A DNA stretch of 64,000 bases, from the NCBI GenBank assembly GCA_028284495.1, contig JANQRP010000032.1, forward strand, positions 124,001 through 188,000, read 5' to 3'. Shown here one piece after another: positions 41,971-51,298 of the stretch. This stretch comes from Longimicrobiales bacterium. GTDB taxonomy: Bacteria > Gemmatimonadota > Gemmatimonadetes > Longimicrobiales > Gaopeijiaceae. Every line of letters begins with the position of its first letter. The first letter of the stretch is position 1. The position numbers were made by a program, and so were the translations under genes. The notes under the pieces were generated by a model. The model saw nothing but the letters and a program-made list of their open reading frames with translations. It made no database searches and was not told the origin of the DNA.

Positions 41971-43134
41971 ATGAAGTTTCTGGTGCTCGGCGGTGGTGCC
42001 CAGGGGTCCGCCGCCGCCTTCGACCTCGTCCGGCGAGACGACATCGAACGGGTGGTGATCGCCGACCGCGTCGTAGAGAAGGTCCGCCCCTTCCTCAAGC
42101 CGTACCTGGGCGGGAAGCTCGCGACGGCCGAGGTCGACGCCCGCGAGCCGTCCACCGTCCGGCCGCTCATGGAGGAAGCCGACGCGGTGGTGTGCGGGCT
42201 CCCGTACTTCTTCGGGTTCCCCATGGCGAAGCTGGCCGTGGAGTGCGAGGCCCACTACTGCGACCTCGGCGGAAACACGGAGATCGTCGAGCGGCAGAAG
42301 ACCCTGGACGAAGCGGCGCGGATCGCCGGCGTATCCGTGATCCCGGACTGCGGACTCGCGCCCGGCATGGTCAACATCCTCGCGCAGGCCGGCATCGACC
42401 GGATGGACGACGCCGAGACGGTCCGAATCTGGGTCGGCGGGCTTCCCCAGGACCCGAAGCCTCCGCTCAACTACCAGGTCGTGTATTCCATGCAGGGAGT
42501 ACTCGACTACTACACGACCACGTCGATCGTGCTCAGAAACGGTGAGGTGACGGAGGTCGGGGCGCTCTCGGAACTCGAGGCCCTCGAGGTGGACGGTGTG
42601 GGGACGCTCGAGGCGTTCCATACCGCGGGCGGCATCTCGAGCATGCCGTACCGGTATCAGGGTCGGATCCCGACCATGGAGTACAAGACGCTGCGGTATC
42701 CCGGGCACGCGCACATCATGAAGGCGATCCGTGAACTCGGTCTCATCTCGAGCGCACCCGTCGCCCACGCCGGGCGCGAGGTCGTCCCGCGCGACCTCTT
42801 CATCGACATCGTGTCACCCAGGCTTCGAAACCCGGACGGCGACGATCTCGTCGCGCTGCGCGTCCGTGTCGAGGGCCGCAAGGACGGCGAGGACGCTGCC
42901 GTTCAGTTCGATCTGGTGGACCGGTACGACGACGAGCACGGTGTGACGGCCATGATGCGGACCACCGGGTACTCGCTGGCGATCACCGCCCTCATGCAGG
43001 TCGACGGTCGGGTCGAACAGGTCGGCGCATTCACGCCGGACGAGGTGATGCCGGCCACCCAGTACATCGACGAGCTGGCCGGCCACGGAATCGACATCGT
43101 GGAGACACGCCCCGCGGCGACCGCGGCTCCGTAG
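41971..43134 (+). CDS. saccharopine dehydrogenase/L-lysine 6-dehydrogenase family protein
   Basis: NAD(P)-dependent dehydrogenase of 387 residues. The start at 41971 has AAAGGAAAG upstream and gives the Rossmann strand at the very N-terminus (MKFLVLGGGAQGSAAAFDLV). Family blocks: YCDLGGNTEIVERQKTLDEA, VIPDCGLAPGMVNILAQAG, RIWVGGLPQDPKPPLNYQVV, ALEVDGVGTLEAFHTAGG and TLRYPGHAHIMKAI. This arrangement fits saccharopine reductase-like enzymes and resembles bacterial lysine 6-dehydrogenase closely. It therefore probably acts on lysine or an aminoadipate-related compound. It follows gyrA by 53 bp but is functionally unrelated. Confidence 0.85.
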   Translation: MKFLVLGGGAQGSAAAFDLVRRDDIERVVIADRVVEKVRPFLKPYLGGKLATAEVDAREPSTVRPLMEEADAVVCGLPYFFGFPMAKLAVECEAHYCDLGGNTEIVERQKTLDEAARIAGVSVIPDCGLAPGMVNILAQAGIDRMDDAETVRIWVGGLPQDPKPPLNYQVVYSMQGVLDYYTTTSIVLRNGEVTEVGALSELEALEVDGVGTLEAFHTAGGISSMPYRYQGRIPTMEYKTLRYPGHAHIMKAIRELGLISSAPVAHAGREVVPRDLFIDIVSPRLRNPDGDDLVALRVRVEGRKDGEDAAVQFDLVDRYDDEHGVTAMMRTTGYSLAITALMQVDGRVEQVGAFTPDEVMPATQYIDELAGHGIDIVETRPAATAAP

Positions 43135-43209
43135 AAGTCCGGATTGCCCCGAGCGAGCGCCGACCCGACCTTCCGGGCCGAGTTTCCCTCGTTCGACCAG
43201 CATTCCGTC

Positions 43210-44370
43210 ATGAAGATTCGACCCACCAGCTACGGACTCGTCCTTGCCCTCGTGCCGTTCGCCGCGTGCGGCGGCGGTGACCCCGAGTCGGCGCAGGATG
43301 ACGCCGCCGGCGATGTCCCGGTCTCCGGCGCACCCGCCGCGGACGGCGCGTTCACGGTGACCGCCGGTGAGCCCTTCCCGGATATCCCCGAGGAGGTCCA
43401 CCTCCGGAACGTCCGGCAGCTCACTTTCGAGGGCGAGAACGCCGAGGCCTATTTCTCCCCGGACGGCACGAAGCTGATCTACCAGCGCACCGAGCTCGAG
43501 GTGGACGAGTACGGCGTGGGGCATGGCGGCGCGTGCGACCGGATCTGGACGTACGACCTCGTCACGGGCGAGCAGGAGCTCGTCAGCACGGGGACGGGAC
43601 GGACCACCTGTGCCTACTACTATCCGGGCGGCGACCGGATCATCTTCGCGTCGACGCACGAGACGTCCGAGGTGTGTCCCGCTCCGCCCGACATGTCCCG
43701 GGGCTACGTCTGGGGGCTCTACGGCAGCTACGACCTCTGGATCGCGGATGCGGACGGGTCGAACCTCATGCAGCTCACCGAGACCGAGGGCTACGACGCC
43801 GAGGCCACCGTCTCGCCCGCGGGTGATCGCATGGTGTTCACGAGCGTGCGCGACGGCGACCTCGAGCTCTACACCATGAACCTCGACGGTTCGGACGTGC
43901 GGAGGATCACGAACCGTCCGGGCTACGACGGCGGCGCCTTCTTCAGCCCCGACGGATCGAAGATCGTCTGGCGCGCGAGCTACCCCGAGGGGGAGGAACT
44001 CGCGGACTACCAGGCGCTGCTCGCGCAGGGTCTGATCCGCCCGAACGCGCTCGAGGTCTACGTCGCGAATGCCGACGGAAGCGACGTCCGCCAGGTCACC
44101 GACAACGGTGCCGCCAACTTCGGACCGTTCTGGCACCCGGACGGTGAGCGGATCATCTTCTCGTCCAACATGGACGATCCCTCCGGCCGCGAGTTCGACC
44201 TGTACATGATCCACGAGGACGGGACCGGTCTCGAGCGCATCACGCACACGGGCGACTTCGACGGCTTCCCGATGTTCTCGCCCGACGGGCGCTACCTCGT
44301 ATGGGGCTCCAACCGGAACCCCTCCCACGAGGCGAACACGAACATCTTCATCGCGGAATGGGTGGAGTAG
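43210..44370 (+). CDS. TolB/PD40-type beta-propeller lipoprotein
   Basis: Lipoprotein of 386 residues starting at the ATG at 43210 (lipobox FAAC). The mature protein is a propeller of PD40 repeats: NAEAYFSPDGTKLIYQRTEL, YDAEATVSPAGDRMVFTSVR, YDGGAFFSPDGSKIVWRASY, NFGPFWHPDGERIIFSSNMD and FDGFPMFSPDGRYLVWGSNR. Each has the FSPDG-x-x-I/L strand of WD40-like TolB repeats. It differs from the GPGEF propeller family elsewhere in the window. Ligand unknown; the symporter gene follows after 28 bp. Confidence 0.88.
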   Translation: MKIRPTSYGLVLALVPFAACGGGDPESAQDDAAGDVPVSGAPAADGAFTVTAGEPFPDIPEEVHLRNVRQLTFEGENAEAYFSPDGTKLIYQRTELEVDEYGVGHGGACDRIWTYDLVTGEQELVSTGTGRTTCAYYYPGGDRIIFASTHETSEVCPAPPDMSRGYVWGLYGSYDLWIADADGSNLMQLTETEGYDAEATVSPAGDRMVFTSVRDGDLELYTMNLDGSDVRRITNRPGYDGGAFFSPDGSKIVWRASYPEGEELADYQALLAQGLIRPNALEVYVANADGSDVRQVTDNGAANFGPFWHPDGERIIFSSNMDDPSGREFDLYMIHEDGTGLERITHTGDFDGFPMFSPDGRYLVWGSNRNPSHEANTNIFIAEWVE

Positions 44371-44398
44371 GCGTGACGGGTAGCCGGTCCGGCCGCGA

Positions 44399-46033
44399 AT
44401 GATCCTCGCCGGCTTCCTGGGATTCACCGCGCTCGTCGCGGTGGTCACCATTCTCGGGACACGCCGGCACGACGTGGGTCAGACGGCCGAGGGGTTCTTC
44501 CTCGGCGGGCGGAGCCTGACCGGGTGGGTGATCGCGGGGTCGCTGCTCCTCACGAATCTGTCCACCGAGCACCTGATCGGGCTCAACGGCGACGCGTTCC
44601 AGCACACCATCGCGGTCATGGCGTGGGAGACGACTGCGGCTCTCGCGATGGTGCTGACCGCGCTGATCTTCCTCCCGCGCTACCTGCGGAAGGGGATCAC
44701 CACGATCCCCGAGTACCTCGAGAAGCGCTTCGATCGCCCGACGCGCGTAATCATGTCGCTGTTGTTCCTTGCCTCGTACGTGGCGGCGATCCTGCCCGTG
44801 GTGCTGATCTTCGGGGCGGCGGGGCTGGAGAGTCTCTTCGACGTGTCGGGGAGCCTGGGCATCGAGGTCGAGACGGCCCGGTGGATCCTGATCTGGGGCA
44901 TCGGAACACTCGGGTCACTCTACGCGATCTTCGGTGGTCTTCGCGCGGTCGCCATCTCCGACACCGTGAACGGCATCGGCTTCCTTCTCGCCGGGGTGCT
45001 CGTGACGGTGCTGGGCCTGATGGCGGTGGGCGAGGGGAGCGCGGCGGAGGGGCTCGCGACCGTCTATCGCGACGAGTATCCGAAGTTCGACATCACCGGT
45101 GATGAGCCGGGGAGCTTCCTGCCGTTCGGCGTGCTGTTCACGGGAATGATCATCAACCAGATCTTCTTCTGGTGCGTGAACCAGTCGATCCTGCAGCGTG
45201 CGCTCGGGGCGAAGAACCTCGCCGAGGGCCAGAAGGGCGTCCTGATCGGCGCCTTCCTGAAGCTGCTCGGTCCGCTCGTGGTCGTGCTGCCGGGCGTCAT
45301 CGCCTGGCACATGTTCAAGGGCGAGCTCACGCAGGCCGACTATCTGCTCGCCTACCCGACGCTGGTGAAGGCGGTGCTGCCCGCCGCGCTCTCGGGGGTC
45401 TTCGCCGCGGTCATGGTGGGCGCGGTGCTGAGCACCTTCAACAGCGTGCTGAACAGCGCGGCCACCCTGTGGAGCTTCGGCGTCTACCGATCGCTCATCC
45501 GCCCCGATGCCGACGATCGCCAGCTGGTGCGGACCGGCCGGACCTGCAGCCTCGTGCTGGCGGTCGCGGCGATGCTCGCGGCGCCCTTCATCGACACCGA
45601 GGGGAGCCTCTACAACTACCTGCAACAGATCAACGCGACCTTCTTCGGGCCGATGCTCGCGGTGGTGCTGGCCGCACTCTTCACGCGGTGGGTCTCCGCG
45701 GCCGCGGCCAAGACGGCGCTGATCGTCGGGCCGGTGATGTTCTTCACCATCAACTTCGCGCTGCACGACCGGATCCAGGCGTGGCTCGCGTCGACGTTCG
45801 GTCTCGTCGACCCGGTGCACTTCCTGCACTTCCTCGCGTTCGTGTTCCTGCTGACGGTGCTGCTGATGGTCGTCGTGAGCCGCGTCCGCCCGGTCGCGGA
45901 TTCCGCGGTCGGCAGTGCGGAGGTGGGCGAGGTTCCATCTCCCGTGGACATGCAGCCGTGGCGCCACGCACGCTGGGTGTCGGCCGTGGTCGTGTTCTGT
46001 ACCGTGGCGACGTACGTGGCGCTCGCGCAGTAG
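44399..46033 (+). CDS. sodium:solute symporter family (SSS) transporter
   Basis: Inner-membrane transporter of 544 residues with about 14 TM helices. SSS landmarks: AEGFFLGGRSLTGWVIAGSL, LLTNLSTEHLIGLNGDAF, the DTVNGIGFLLAG segment, and FFWCVNQSILQRALGAKNLA, close to the signature of SGLT-like sugar and inositol carriers. It probably brings in a sugar or polyol with Na+. A Gfo/Idh/MocA oxidoreductase is encoded convergently 10 bp away, which fits sugar or cyclitol use. Confidence 0.9.
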   Translation: MILAGFLGFTALVAVVTILGTRRHDVGQTAEGFFLGGRSLTGWVIAGSLLLTNLSTEHLIGLNGDAFQHTIAVMAWETTAALAMVLTALIFLPRYLRKGITTIPEYLEKRFDRPTRVIMSLLFLASYVAAILPVVLIFGAAGLESLFDVSGSLGIEVETARWILIWGIGTLGSLYAIFGGLRAVAISDTVNGIGFLLAGVLVTVLGLMAVGEGSAAEGLATVYRDEYPKFDITGDEPGSFLPFGVLFTGMIINQIFFWCVNQSILQRALGAKNLAEGQKGVLIGAFLKLLGPLVVVLPGVIAWHMFKGELTQADYLLAYPTLVKAVLPAALSGVFAAVMVGAVLSTFNSVLNSAATLWSFGVYRSLIRPDADDRQLVRTGRTCSLVLAVAAMLAAPFIDTEGSLYNYLQQINATFFGPMLAVVLAALFTRWVSAAAAKTALIVGPVMFFTINFALHDRIQAWLASTFGLVDPVHFLHFLAFVFLLTVLLMVVVSRVRPVADSAVGSAEVGEVPSPVDMQPWRHARWVSAVVVFCTVATYVALAQ

Positions 46034-46043
46034 CGGGTCGGCG

Positions 46044-47129
46044 TCAGCCGGCGAGGTCGACGCGTGTGCCCCGCTGCATCGCCCGGTCGGCCGCCGCGAT
46101 CAGGCGCATCGCGGCGAGGCCCTCCCGGTGGGTCACGGTGAAGGGTTCACCGCGGAGATTGCGAGTGATGAAGTCGTCGACCTCCGCCCTGTAGGCCGGG
46201 CCGAAGCGGCGGATGAAGGGCGGGACGTCCGGCCCGTAGTCCCTCAGCCCCACGCGCCGCCGGTCGAGTAGCGCGTGGTGGCGTCCGTACGCCTCGAGGC
46301 GCACGCTGAGTGGATCCCCTTCGAAGTGCCCGACGTGGATCCGGCCCTCACGGCCGAAGAGGACGCACTCGTTCCGATAGCCCGCCACGTGGTTCCGACT
46401 CACCTGGAGCTGGGCGATGGCGCCCGAGTCCAGCCACATCTGGACGAACGCGTCGTCGTGCGCCTCGGGCGGTGCTTCCGGGAGGGTCTGGTTGTGGACC
46501 CGGGCCCCGTGGGCGGCGATCGACTCGGGCGTCGCCCGCGAGAGCCAGAGGATCTCGTCGGCGTTGTGCACGCCCATGTCGACCAGCAGTCCCGCGCTCT
46601 CGTACTCGGGCGGGGGCGGACCGGGGTCTTCGAGTACCGACACCAGCTTGAAGAGCTCGCCGATGGCGCCCGACCGCAGGAGCCGCTCGGCGGCGAGCAT
46701 CGCCGGGTCGAAGCGTCGCTGGAACGCGAGCATCACGGCGCGCGAGCGGACTTCGTCCGCGTCGAGCCACGCACCGAGCGCCTCGCTCTCGTCGAGCGCG
46801 TCGGCGAGCGGCTTCTCGAGCAGCACGCGGATGCCGGCCGCGACCAGCGCCTCCGTGTCGGCGCGGTGGCGGTTCGTGCGGGTCGCAACGATCGCCGCGT
46901 CGGCCACGCCGGACCGCACGAGGGCCTCGACCGACCCGAACGCCTCGAGCGGATGCGACTGCCTCGATCGGAGCGCCGCGACGACCTCCCCGTCGTCCGG
47001 GTGGTGCCGATCCACCACGGCCACGAGCCGGCAGTCGCCGCGCGCGGCGGCGAGCTCCTGCACATGAAGGGCGTGGAAGTGGCCGATGCGGCCGACGCCC
47101 ACCACGGCGACGCGAAGGGGATCGGACAT
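46044..47129 (-). CDS. Gfo/Idh/MocA family oxidoreductase
   Basis: Sugar/cyclitol dehydrogenase of 361 residues. The start at 47129 (MSDPLRVAVVGVGRIGHFH) places the GxGxxG NAD(P)-binding loop correctly; the frame is open further but the extra part is not coding-like. The EKP motif is VLLEKPLADALDES; the C-terminal domain includes DMGVHNADEILWLS with the catalytic-type His/Asp and NHVAGYRNECVLFGREG. The layout is close to myo-inositol 2-dehydrogenase-like enzymes. Substrate not proven; the neighbouring symporter suggests a carbohydrate. Confidence 0.9.
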   Translation of the reverse strand: MSDPLRVAVVGVGRIGHFHALHVQELAAARGDCRLVAVVDRHHPDDGEVVAALRSRQSHPLEAFGSVEALVRSGVADAAIVATRTNRHRADTEALVAAGIRVLLEKPLADALDESEALGAWLDADEVRSRAVMLAFQRRFDPAMLAAERLLRSGAIGELFKLVSVLEDPGPPPPEYESAGLLVDMGVHNADEILWLSRATPESIAAHGARVHNQTLPEAPPEAHDDAFVQMWLDSGAIAQLQVSRNHVAGYRNECVLFGREGRIHVGHFEGDPLSVRLEAYGRHHALLDRRRVGLRDYGPDVPPFIRRFGPAYRAEVDDFITRNLRGEPFTVTHREGLAAMRLIAAADRAMQRGTRVDLAG

Positions 47130-47317
47130 GTCGTGGGTCGATGGGGTCGTGGTCGGGGATCCAGCCGTGACGGGGCACGCCGAGCGTGCAACCTCGCTCG
47201 GTCGGCCGAGCCGGGCGAGTGCACCGCGACGCCCCCGGCGTGACACGCTTTCGCCGGAGGCCGCCGGGGGAGTAGCGTAGCAGCCTGGACTGCTCCTCCC
47301 CGCAGGTGACCCCTCCG

Positions 47318-47830
47318 ATGCGTCGATCGATCCTCTCCATCGCGGCCCTCACGACGGTGGCGACCGCGTGTGCATCCGCCGGCCCACCGGTTCCCGCCTC
47401 CACGCTTCCCGCCTGCTCGATCGCCGGCGCGCCCGCCCAGTGGCGGGTCGTGGTCGACCGCTCGGCGCGCTTCTGCGTCCCCGCCGACTGGACCGTTCAG
47501 GGCGAGCGGGCTCGGTCCGGCTCCGGGAGCGAGATCACATGGGGGACGAGCCCGCCGCGCGCCATTCGCTCGAGCGTCACCACGGTGACCGGAGCGCAGC
47601 GACCGACTCAGGCACAGCTCCGGGCGCAGCTCGGGATGCAGGAGGTGCACCGGGCGACGGAGACGATCGGAGGGGACCCCGTCGATCTGTTCATCAACGT
47701 GGTGGACGGCGACTTCTTCTCCGGAGCGAGCTGGCCCCAGGGCACGACCTGGTCGATGCGGGGCGAGGCGTCGACCGAGGGCGAGGCCCGTGAGCACCTG
47801 ATCATCTACCGGACGGTGCGGCGGAACTGA
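47318..47830 (+). CDS. lipoprotein of unknown function
   Basis: Lipoprotein of 170 residues from the ATG at 47318 (MRRSILSIAALTTVATAC; lipobox ATAC). The mature part has ARFCVPADWTVQGERARSGS and ends in REHLIIYRTVRRN, the plan of small exported domains that begin with a folded F-x-x-P-x-x-W strand. Two further Cys (PACSIA and RFCVP) could form a disulfide. No family recognised. The 188 bp before it separate it from the divergent oxidoreductase. The propeller gene follows 2 bp after its stop. Confidence 0.68.
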   Translation: MRRSILSIAALTTVATACASAGPPVPASTLPACSIAGAPAQWRVVVDRSARFCVPADWTVQGERARSGSGSEITWGTSPPRAIRSSVTTVTGAQRPTQAQLRAQLGMQEVHRATETIGGDPVDLFINVVDGDFFSGASWPQGTTWSMRGEASTEGEAREHLIIYRTVRRN

Positions 47831-47831
47831 G

Positions 47832-49115
47832 GTGAGGAGACTCCGTCCTTCCCGAGGGTCGATGATCCTCCTGGGGCTCGCCGCCGGGGCGGTGGCGTGC
47901 ACGGGGGGCGAGGAGCCGCCGGCGACCGACGAGGTGACCGTCCGCGTCGAGGATGGCGTCACGATCATCGAGCATCCGGGGCTGCACGTCGCGGACTCGA
48001 CGGCGTGGTCGATCGAGGCGGAGCCGTTCGTGTCGATCGGGGCGCTGGAGGGTCCGCCCGAACAGCTCTTCGGGCGCGTCCGGGCCGTGTTGCTCCTTCC
48101 GTCCGACGAGATCCTCGTCGCCGACGACCAGGCGGTCGAGCTGCGCCGGTACGATCTGGACGGGCGGTTCCTGGGTCTCCACGGGCGAGCCGGCGACGGA
48201 CCGGGCGAGTTCATCGGCATGACCGGTCTGCACCGGCTCTCGGGCGACTCGATCGCTGTCGTCAACGACCACGAGGGCCTGCGCATTCACCGTTTCGACC
48301 CCGAACTCCGGTTCGTGCGCCGGGCGCGTCCGCGGCTGTCCGCGATGTCGGCCGAGCCGCCGTTCACCTCGGACACGTTCGAGGGCATGTACCCGTCGGG
48401 CGATCTGGTCATGGCAGACTATCGACGTGTCTGCGAGTTCGGCGCGGGCACACCCTGCTCCGACAGCCTGACCTTCTTCCGTACGAACGAGGAGGGCGAC
48501 GCGCTCGTCCGATTCGGCACGCATCCGTACGATCGGTCGGTGAGTGTTCGCATGGAGGACGGACCGAACTTCGCCTGGCGATTGCCCCACCCCCAGCCCA
48601 TGTGGACCGTGGCGGGCGACACGTTCTACCTGATCGATTCCGGACGCAGAGAGATCCTCGCGTACGGTCCGGACGGCCGCCTGATCAGGCGCACGCGCAT
48701 CGCGGGTCGTGCACCCCGCTGGTCGGCGGAGGACGTATTTCCAAGGCCCGAGGTGGCGCGGGGCGGGCTCGACCTCGAGCGTCTCCGCGCCATGAACGCC
48801 GTAATGCGAGATGCTTCCCTCCCCGACACCTTCCCGACCTTCGCCGACCTCGTCGCGGACCAGGACGGATGGCTCTGGCTCCGGGAGTACCTCCCGCCTG
48901 CGGTCGAGGCCCAGACTCCTCCCCGCTGGTACGTCTTCGATCCCGACGGTCGCCTTCGGTATTCCGTGCGCTCCCCGCGTGGACTCCTGCGAGGGTGGAG
49001 CACCCTGGCGATCATGCCTGCGCCGGACATCGGGAGAGCTGTGGCACTGGGTGTGACGACCGACGAACTGGGCGTTCAGCGGGTCGTGGGCTATCGGATC
49101 CTCGGGCGTGAATGA
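47832..49115 (+). CDS. six-bladed beta-propeller lipoprotein (paralogue 2 of 5)
   Basis: Lipoprotein of 427 residues with a GTG start at 47832 (lipobox AVAC). Signature GRAGDGPGEF and closing strand TTDELGVQRVVGYRI identify the same family as the gene at 16501. Other blades show LLLPSDEILVADDQAVELRR and FADLVADQDGWLWLREYLPP. A Cys pair (VCEFGAGTPC) marks an inserted loop. It directly follows the lipoprotein at 47318 with 1 bp between stop and start, so both are probably translated from one mRNA. Function unknown. Confidence 0.82.
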   Translation: MRRLRPSRGSMILLGLAAGAVACTGGEEPPATDEVTVRVEDGVTIIEHPGLHVADSTAWSIEAEPFVSIGALEGPPEQLFGRVRAVLLLPSDEILVADDQAVELRRYDLDGRFLGLHGRAGDGPGEFIGMTGLHRLSGDSIAVVNDHEGLRIHRFDPELRFVRRARPRLSAMSAEPPFTSDTFEGMYPSGDLVMADYRRVCEFGAGTPCSDSLTFFRTNEEGDALVRFGTHPYDRSVSVRMEDGPNFAWRLPHPQPMWTVAGDTFYLIDSGRREILAYGPDGRLIRRTRIAGRAPRWSAEDVFPRPEVARGGLDLERLRAMNAVMRDASLPDTFPTFADLVADQDGWLWLREYLPPAVEAQTPPRWYVFDPDGRLRYSVRSPRGLLRGWSTLAIMPAPDIGRAVALGVTTDELGVQRVVGYRILGRE

Positions 49116-49154
49116 GGCCTGGAGCGATCGTGGTGGGTGCGACATGCTCCGGAG

Positions 49155-50276
49155 CTACCTGGAGAGCCTGACCCAGAGGACCGACTCGACGTCCAGGGTG
49201 TCACGTTCCACGATCGCGAGGTCGGTCTCGGAGGCTCCGATCACCTCCCCGCCGGCGGACAGGGACCAGAAACGGTCGCGCGCAAGGTCGAGCAACCCCC
49301 GCCGATGTCGACCGTCCGCATCACGCCACTCGAGAACCATCCGATCGCCTGGGATCAGCCGAGCTCCGGTGAAGGGCGGAAATCGGTTCGGGACAGGGAC
49401 GTGATCCGCCCACTCCGCGAACATCACCGATGTGTCCATGCGCGCTCGCCAGAGCCGGATGGTGTCGGCCGGGATGGTCGGGTTGGGGTCCGATCGGACG
49501 ATGCGCATTCGCTCGACGCCCGCGGCCCCCTCGACTCGGACCGCCGGGTGCAGGGGAGACGACAGAGCCACCGCCTCGTCCGCGCATGTGGCAGTGCCGT
49601 GGGGTGCGAAGGGAAGGTCGTCGATGGCCGGTGGCCGCCCCTCTGTCTGATGGAAGTAGACCTGCCGCGACCGTTGATGAGCGAGCAGGCTGACGCCGCC
49701 CGCCCCGTCCGTCTCGACGACGGCAAGGCTGTCGAAGCTCACCGCATTCGGCTCCAGAGAACCGAGATGGGTCTCGGTAACGACCGCTCGACCGTCGCTC
49801 CGCACGCAGGCGAGGTTCACGTTCGGTCCCAGGTCCGACGTCGAGAGGGTGCGACCGGGCGTGCCGTCGGGCGAGAAGAAGGTTATCCGGCGCTGCAGGA
49901 AGTCGCTGACAGCCACCGAGTCACCAGGTGCCGGGTGCACAGAGATGAAGTTCGAGAACTCGCCGGGACCCTCACCCGGGCGCCCGACGTCGTCGATCCA
50001 GCGTCCGTCCTCACCGAAGCGGCGCAAGGTGGCGCCGCCGCCGTCGCCGACCACGAGCAGAGAATCCGCGACGAATGCGGCTCCGCTCACTCGATAGAGT
50101 GCGCCACCCGGATCGAGGCCGACGCGGGCGATCGTGTCGACCGCCATACGATCCATCGGATGCGACAGGTCGAGCCGGAGTACGGTGATGCCGGCGCTGT
50201 CGGTCCGTGAGACGGTCGCGGCCCCGGCAGGGGTATCGGCGTCGGATTCGGCGCGATCGCCGGAGCACCCTGCCAC
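49155..50276 (-). CDS. six-bladed beta-propeller lipoprotein (paralogue 3 of 5), start codon unclear
   Basis: Protein of at least 373 residues with the signature GRPGEGPGEF and further blades (AAFVADSLLVVGDGGGATLR, VAVSDFLQRRITFFSPDG). The only canonical start in range is the GTG at 50276, which sits inside the lipobox LVAGC. In frame upstream, the codons from 50336 to 50277 read like a full lipoprotein signal (RNPLIPASLRAAALALLA then LVAGC) but contain no ATG, GTG or TTG before an in-frame stop; the codon at 50336-50334 is GTC. The gene may use a rare start, or carry a point change from GTG to GTC. Convergent with paralogue 2. Confidence 0.75.
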   Translation of the reverse strand: MAGCSGDRAESDADTPAGAATVSRTDSAGITVLRLDLSHPMDRMAVDTIARVGLDPGGALYRVSGAAFVADSLLVVGDGGGATLRRFGEDGRWIDDVGRPGEGPGEFSNFISVHPAPGDSVAVSDFLQRRITFFSPDGTPGRTLSTSDLGPNVNLACVRSDGRAVVTETHLGSLEPNAVSFDSLAVVETDGAGGVSLLAHQRSRQVYFHQTEGRPPAIDDLPFAPHGTATCADEAVALSSPLHPAVRVEGAAGVERMRIVRSDPNPTIPADTIRLWRARMDTSVMFAEWADHVPVPNRFPPFTGARLIPGDRMVLEWRDADGRHRRGLLDLARDRFWSLSAGGEVIGASETDLAIVERDTLDVESVLWVRLSR

Positions 50277-50512
50277 GAGGGCGAGGAGCGCGAGAGCGGC
50301 GGCTCGGAGGGAAGCGGGGATGAGAGGGTTCCTGACAGGGGGTCACGACAGCCCTGCGACACGTCGTCCCCGGGATAGGTTGCGCGCGATGACCCGGCCT
50401 CCAGGTACCGGCCGTGGTTGACGCGGGCGGCTCGATTCTACTGCGTACGTATCCGCCATCCGTCCGCGATGGCGTGGGACGGATCCCTGCTCGGCTCGAA
50501 TCGACAACCTGG

Positions 50513-51235
50513 ATGGACACGAAGAACTGGATCGGCATCGTCCTCGCGTTCGTGGTGACGTTTCTGCTCATGTCGGGGGGCGCGGACCGCGCCACCGGTG
50601 GACTGGCGCGGGCCGTATTCGGGGGCGGCCCCGGCGAGCGCGATCTCTACATGAAGCTTCCCCTCGACCTGCCGCGCTTCCACTGGAAGTTCGACAGCCA
50701 GGCGGCGGTGCTGGCAGGGCGTCTCGAGGTCGAGATCCGCGGACACGACGGTCGCGACACGACGCTCGTCGTCTTCGAGGACGGCGCGATGTCGGACGGC
50801 TGGAGGGCGATCGAGACGGACCGAGGAGAGGGCGAGCTGTACTTCGGCTTCGTCTCGGACGTCCGGGTGCCGACCCACCCGAAGGACTCCGTGATCGTCC
50901 GCCTCGACGTGCCGCAGGACCTCGCCGGTCAGGGGCGCTGGTACACCGCCTCCCTCCCCGCCGGGCGCTACGAGGCGGTCTCGTCGTACAGCGTGATGAG
51001 CGGTCACCCCACGCTCGGCAGCCTCCTCCCGTGGTCGGGCGACGACGACGCGACGGCGTATATCGGCTGCTGGCGGGAACTCTGGCCGCTCCGGGTGACC
51101 GAGCGACAGGGGTGGGCCGGGACGCCCGAGGATGCGGCGGAGCGGTACGGGCGGACCCTCTCCTTCCTCGACCGCGTGACCGGCGGTGAGCGGGGGACCG
51201 ACGGGCGGCGATGCGTCGGGGGAGGGGCGCGCTGA
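50513..51235 (+). CDS. membrane-anchored protein of unknown function
   Basis: Protein of 240 residues starting at the ATG at 50513. A short N-terminal TM helix (NWIGIVLAFVVTFLLMSGG) anchors a beta-rich exported domain (HWKFDSQAAVLAGRLEVEIR, TTLVVFEDGAMSDGW, DSVIVRLDVPQDLAGQGRWY). The domain pattern is immunoglobulin-like or jelly-roll-like. No family recognised. It stands alone before the toxin-antitoxin promoter. Confidence 0.62.
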   Translation: MDTKNWIGIVLAFVVTFLLMSGGADRATGGLARAVFGGGPGERDLYMKLPLDLPRFHWKFDSQAAVLAGRLEVEIRGHDGRDTTLVVFEDGAMSDGWRAIETDRGEGELYFGFVSDVRVPTHPKDSVIVRLDVPQDLAGQGRWYTASLPAGRYEAVSSYSVMSGHPTLGSLLPWSGDDDATAYIGCWRELWPLRVTERQGWAGTPEDAAERYGRTLSFLDRVTGGERGTDGRRCVGGGAR

Positions 51236-51263
51236 GTCATCCGAACGCGCCGCGCCGCACATG

Positions 51264-51292
51264 TTGACATTGGTTGCGATGTCACTGAATTT
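51264..51292 (+). promoter_or_regulatory. toxin-antitoxin promoter with overlapping inverted repeat
   Basis: A perfect TTGACA (51264-51269) overlaps an inverted repeat TGACAT (51265-51270) and ATGTCA (51279-51284) separated by 8 bases. The -10 region (about 51287-51292) is poor. A promoter here would start transcription near 51299, the antitoxin GTG, which suggests a leaderless mRNA. RHH antitoxins usually repress from such repeats. Confidence 0.5.
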
Positions 51293-51298
51293 GGATAC

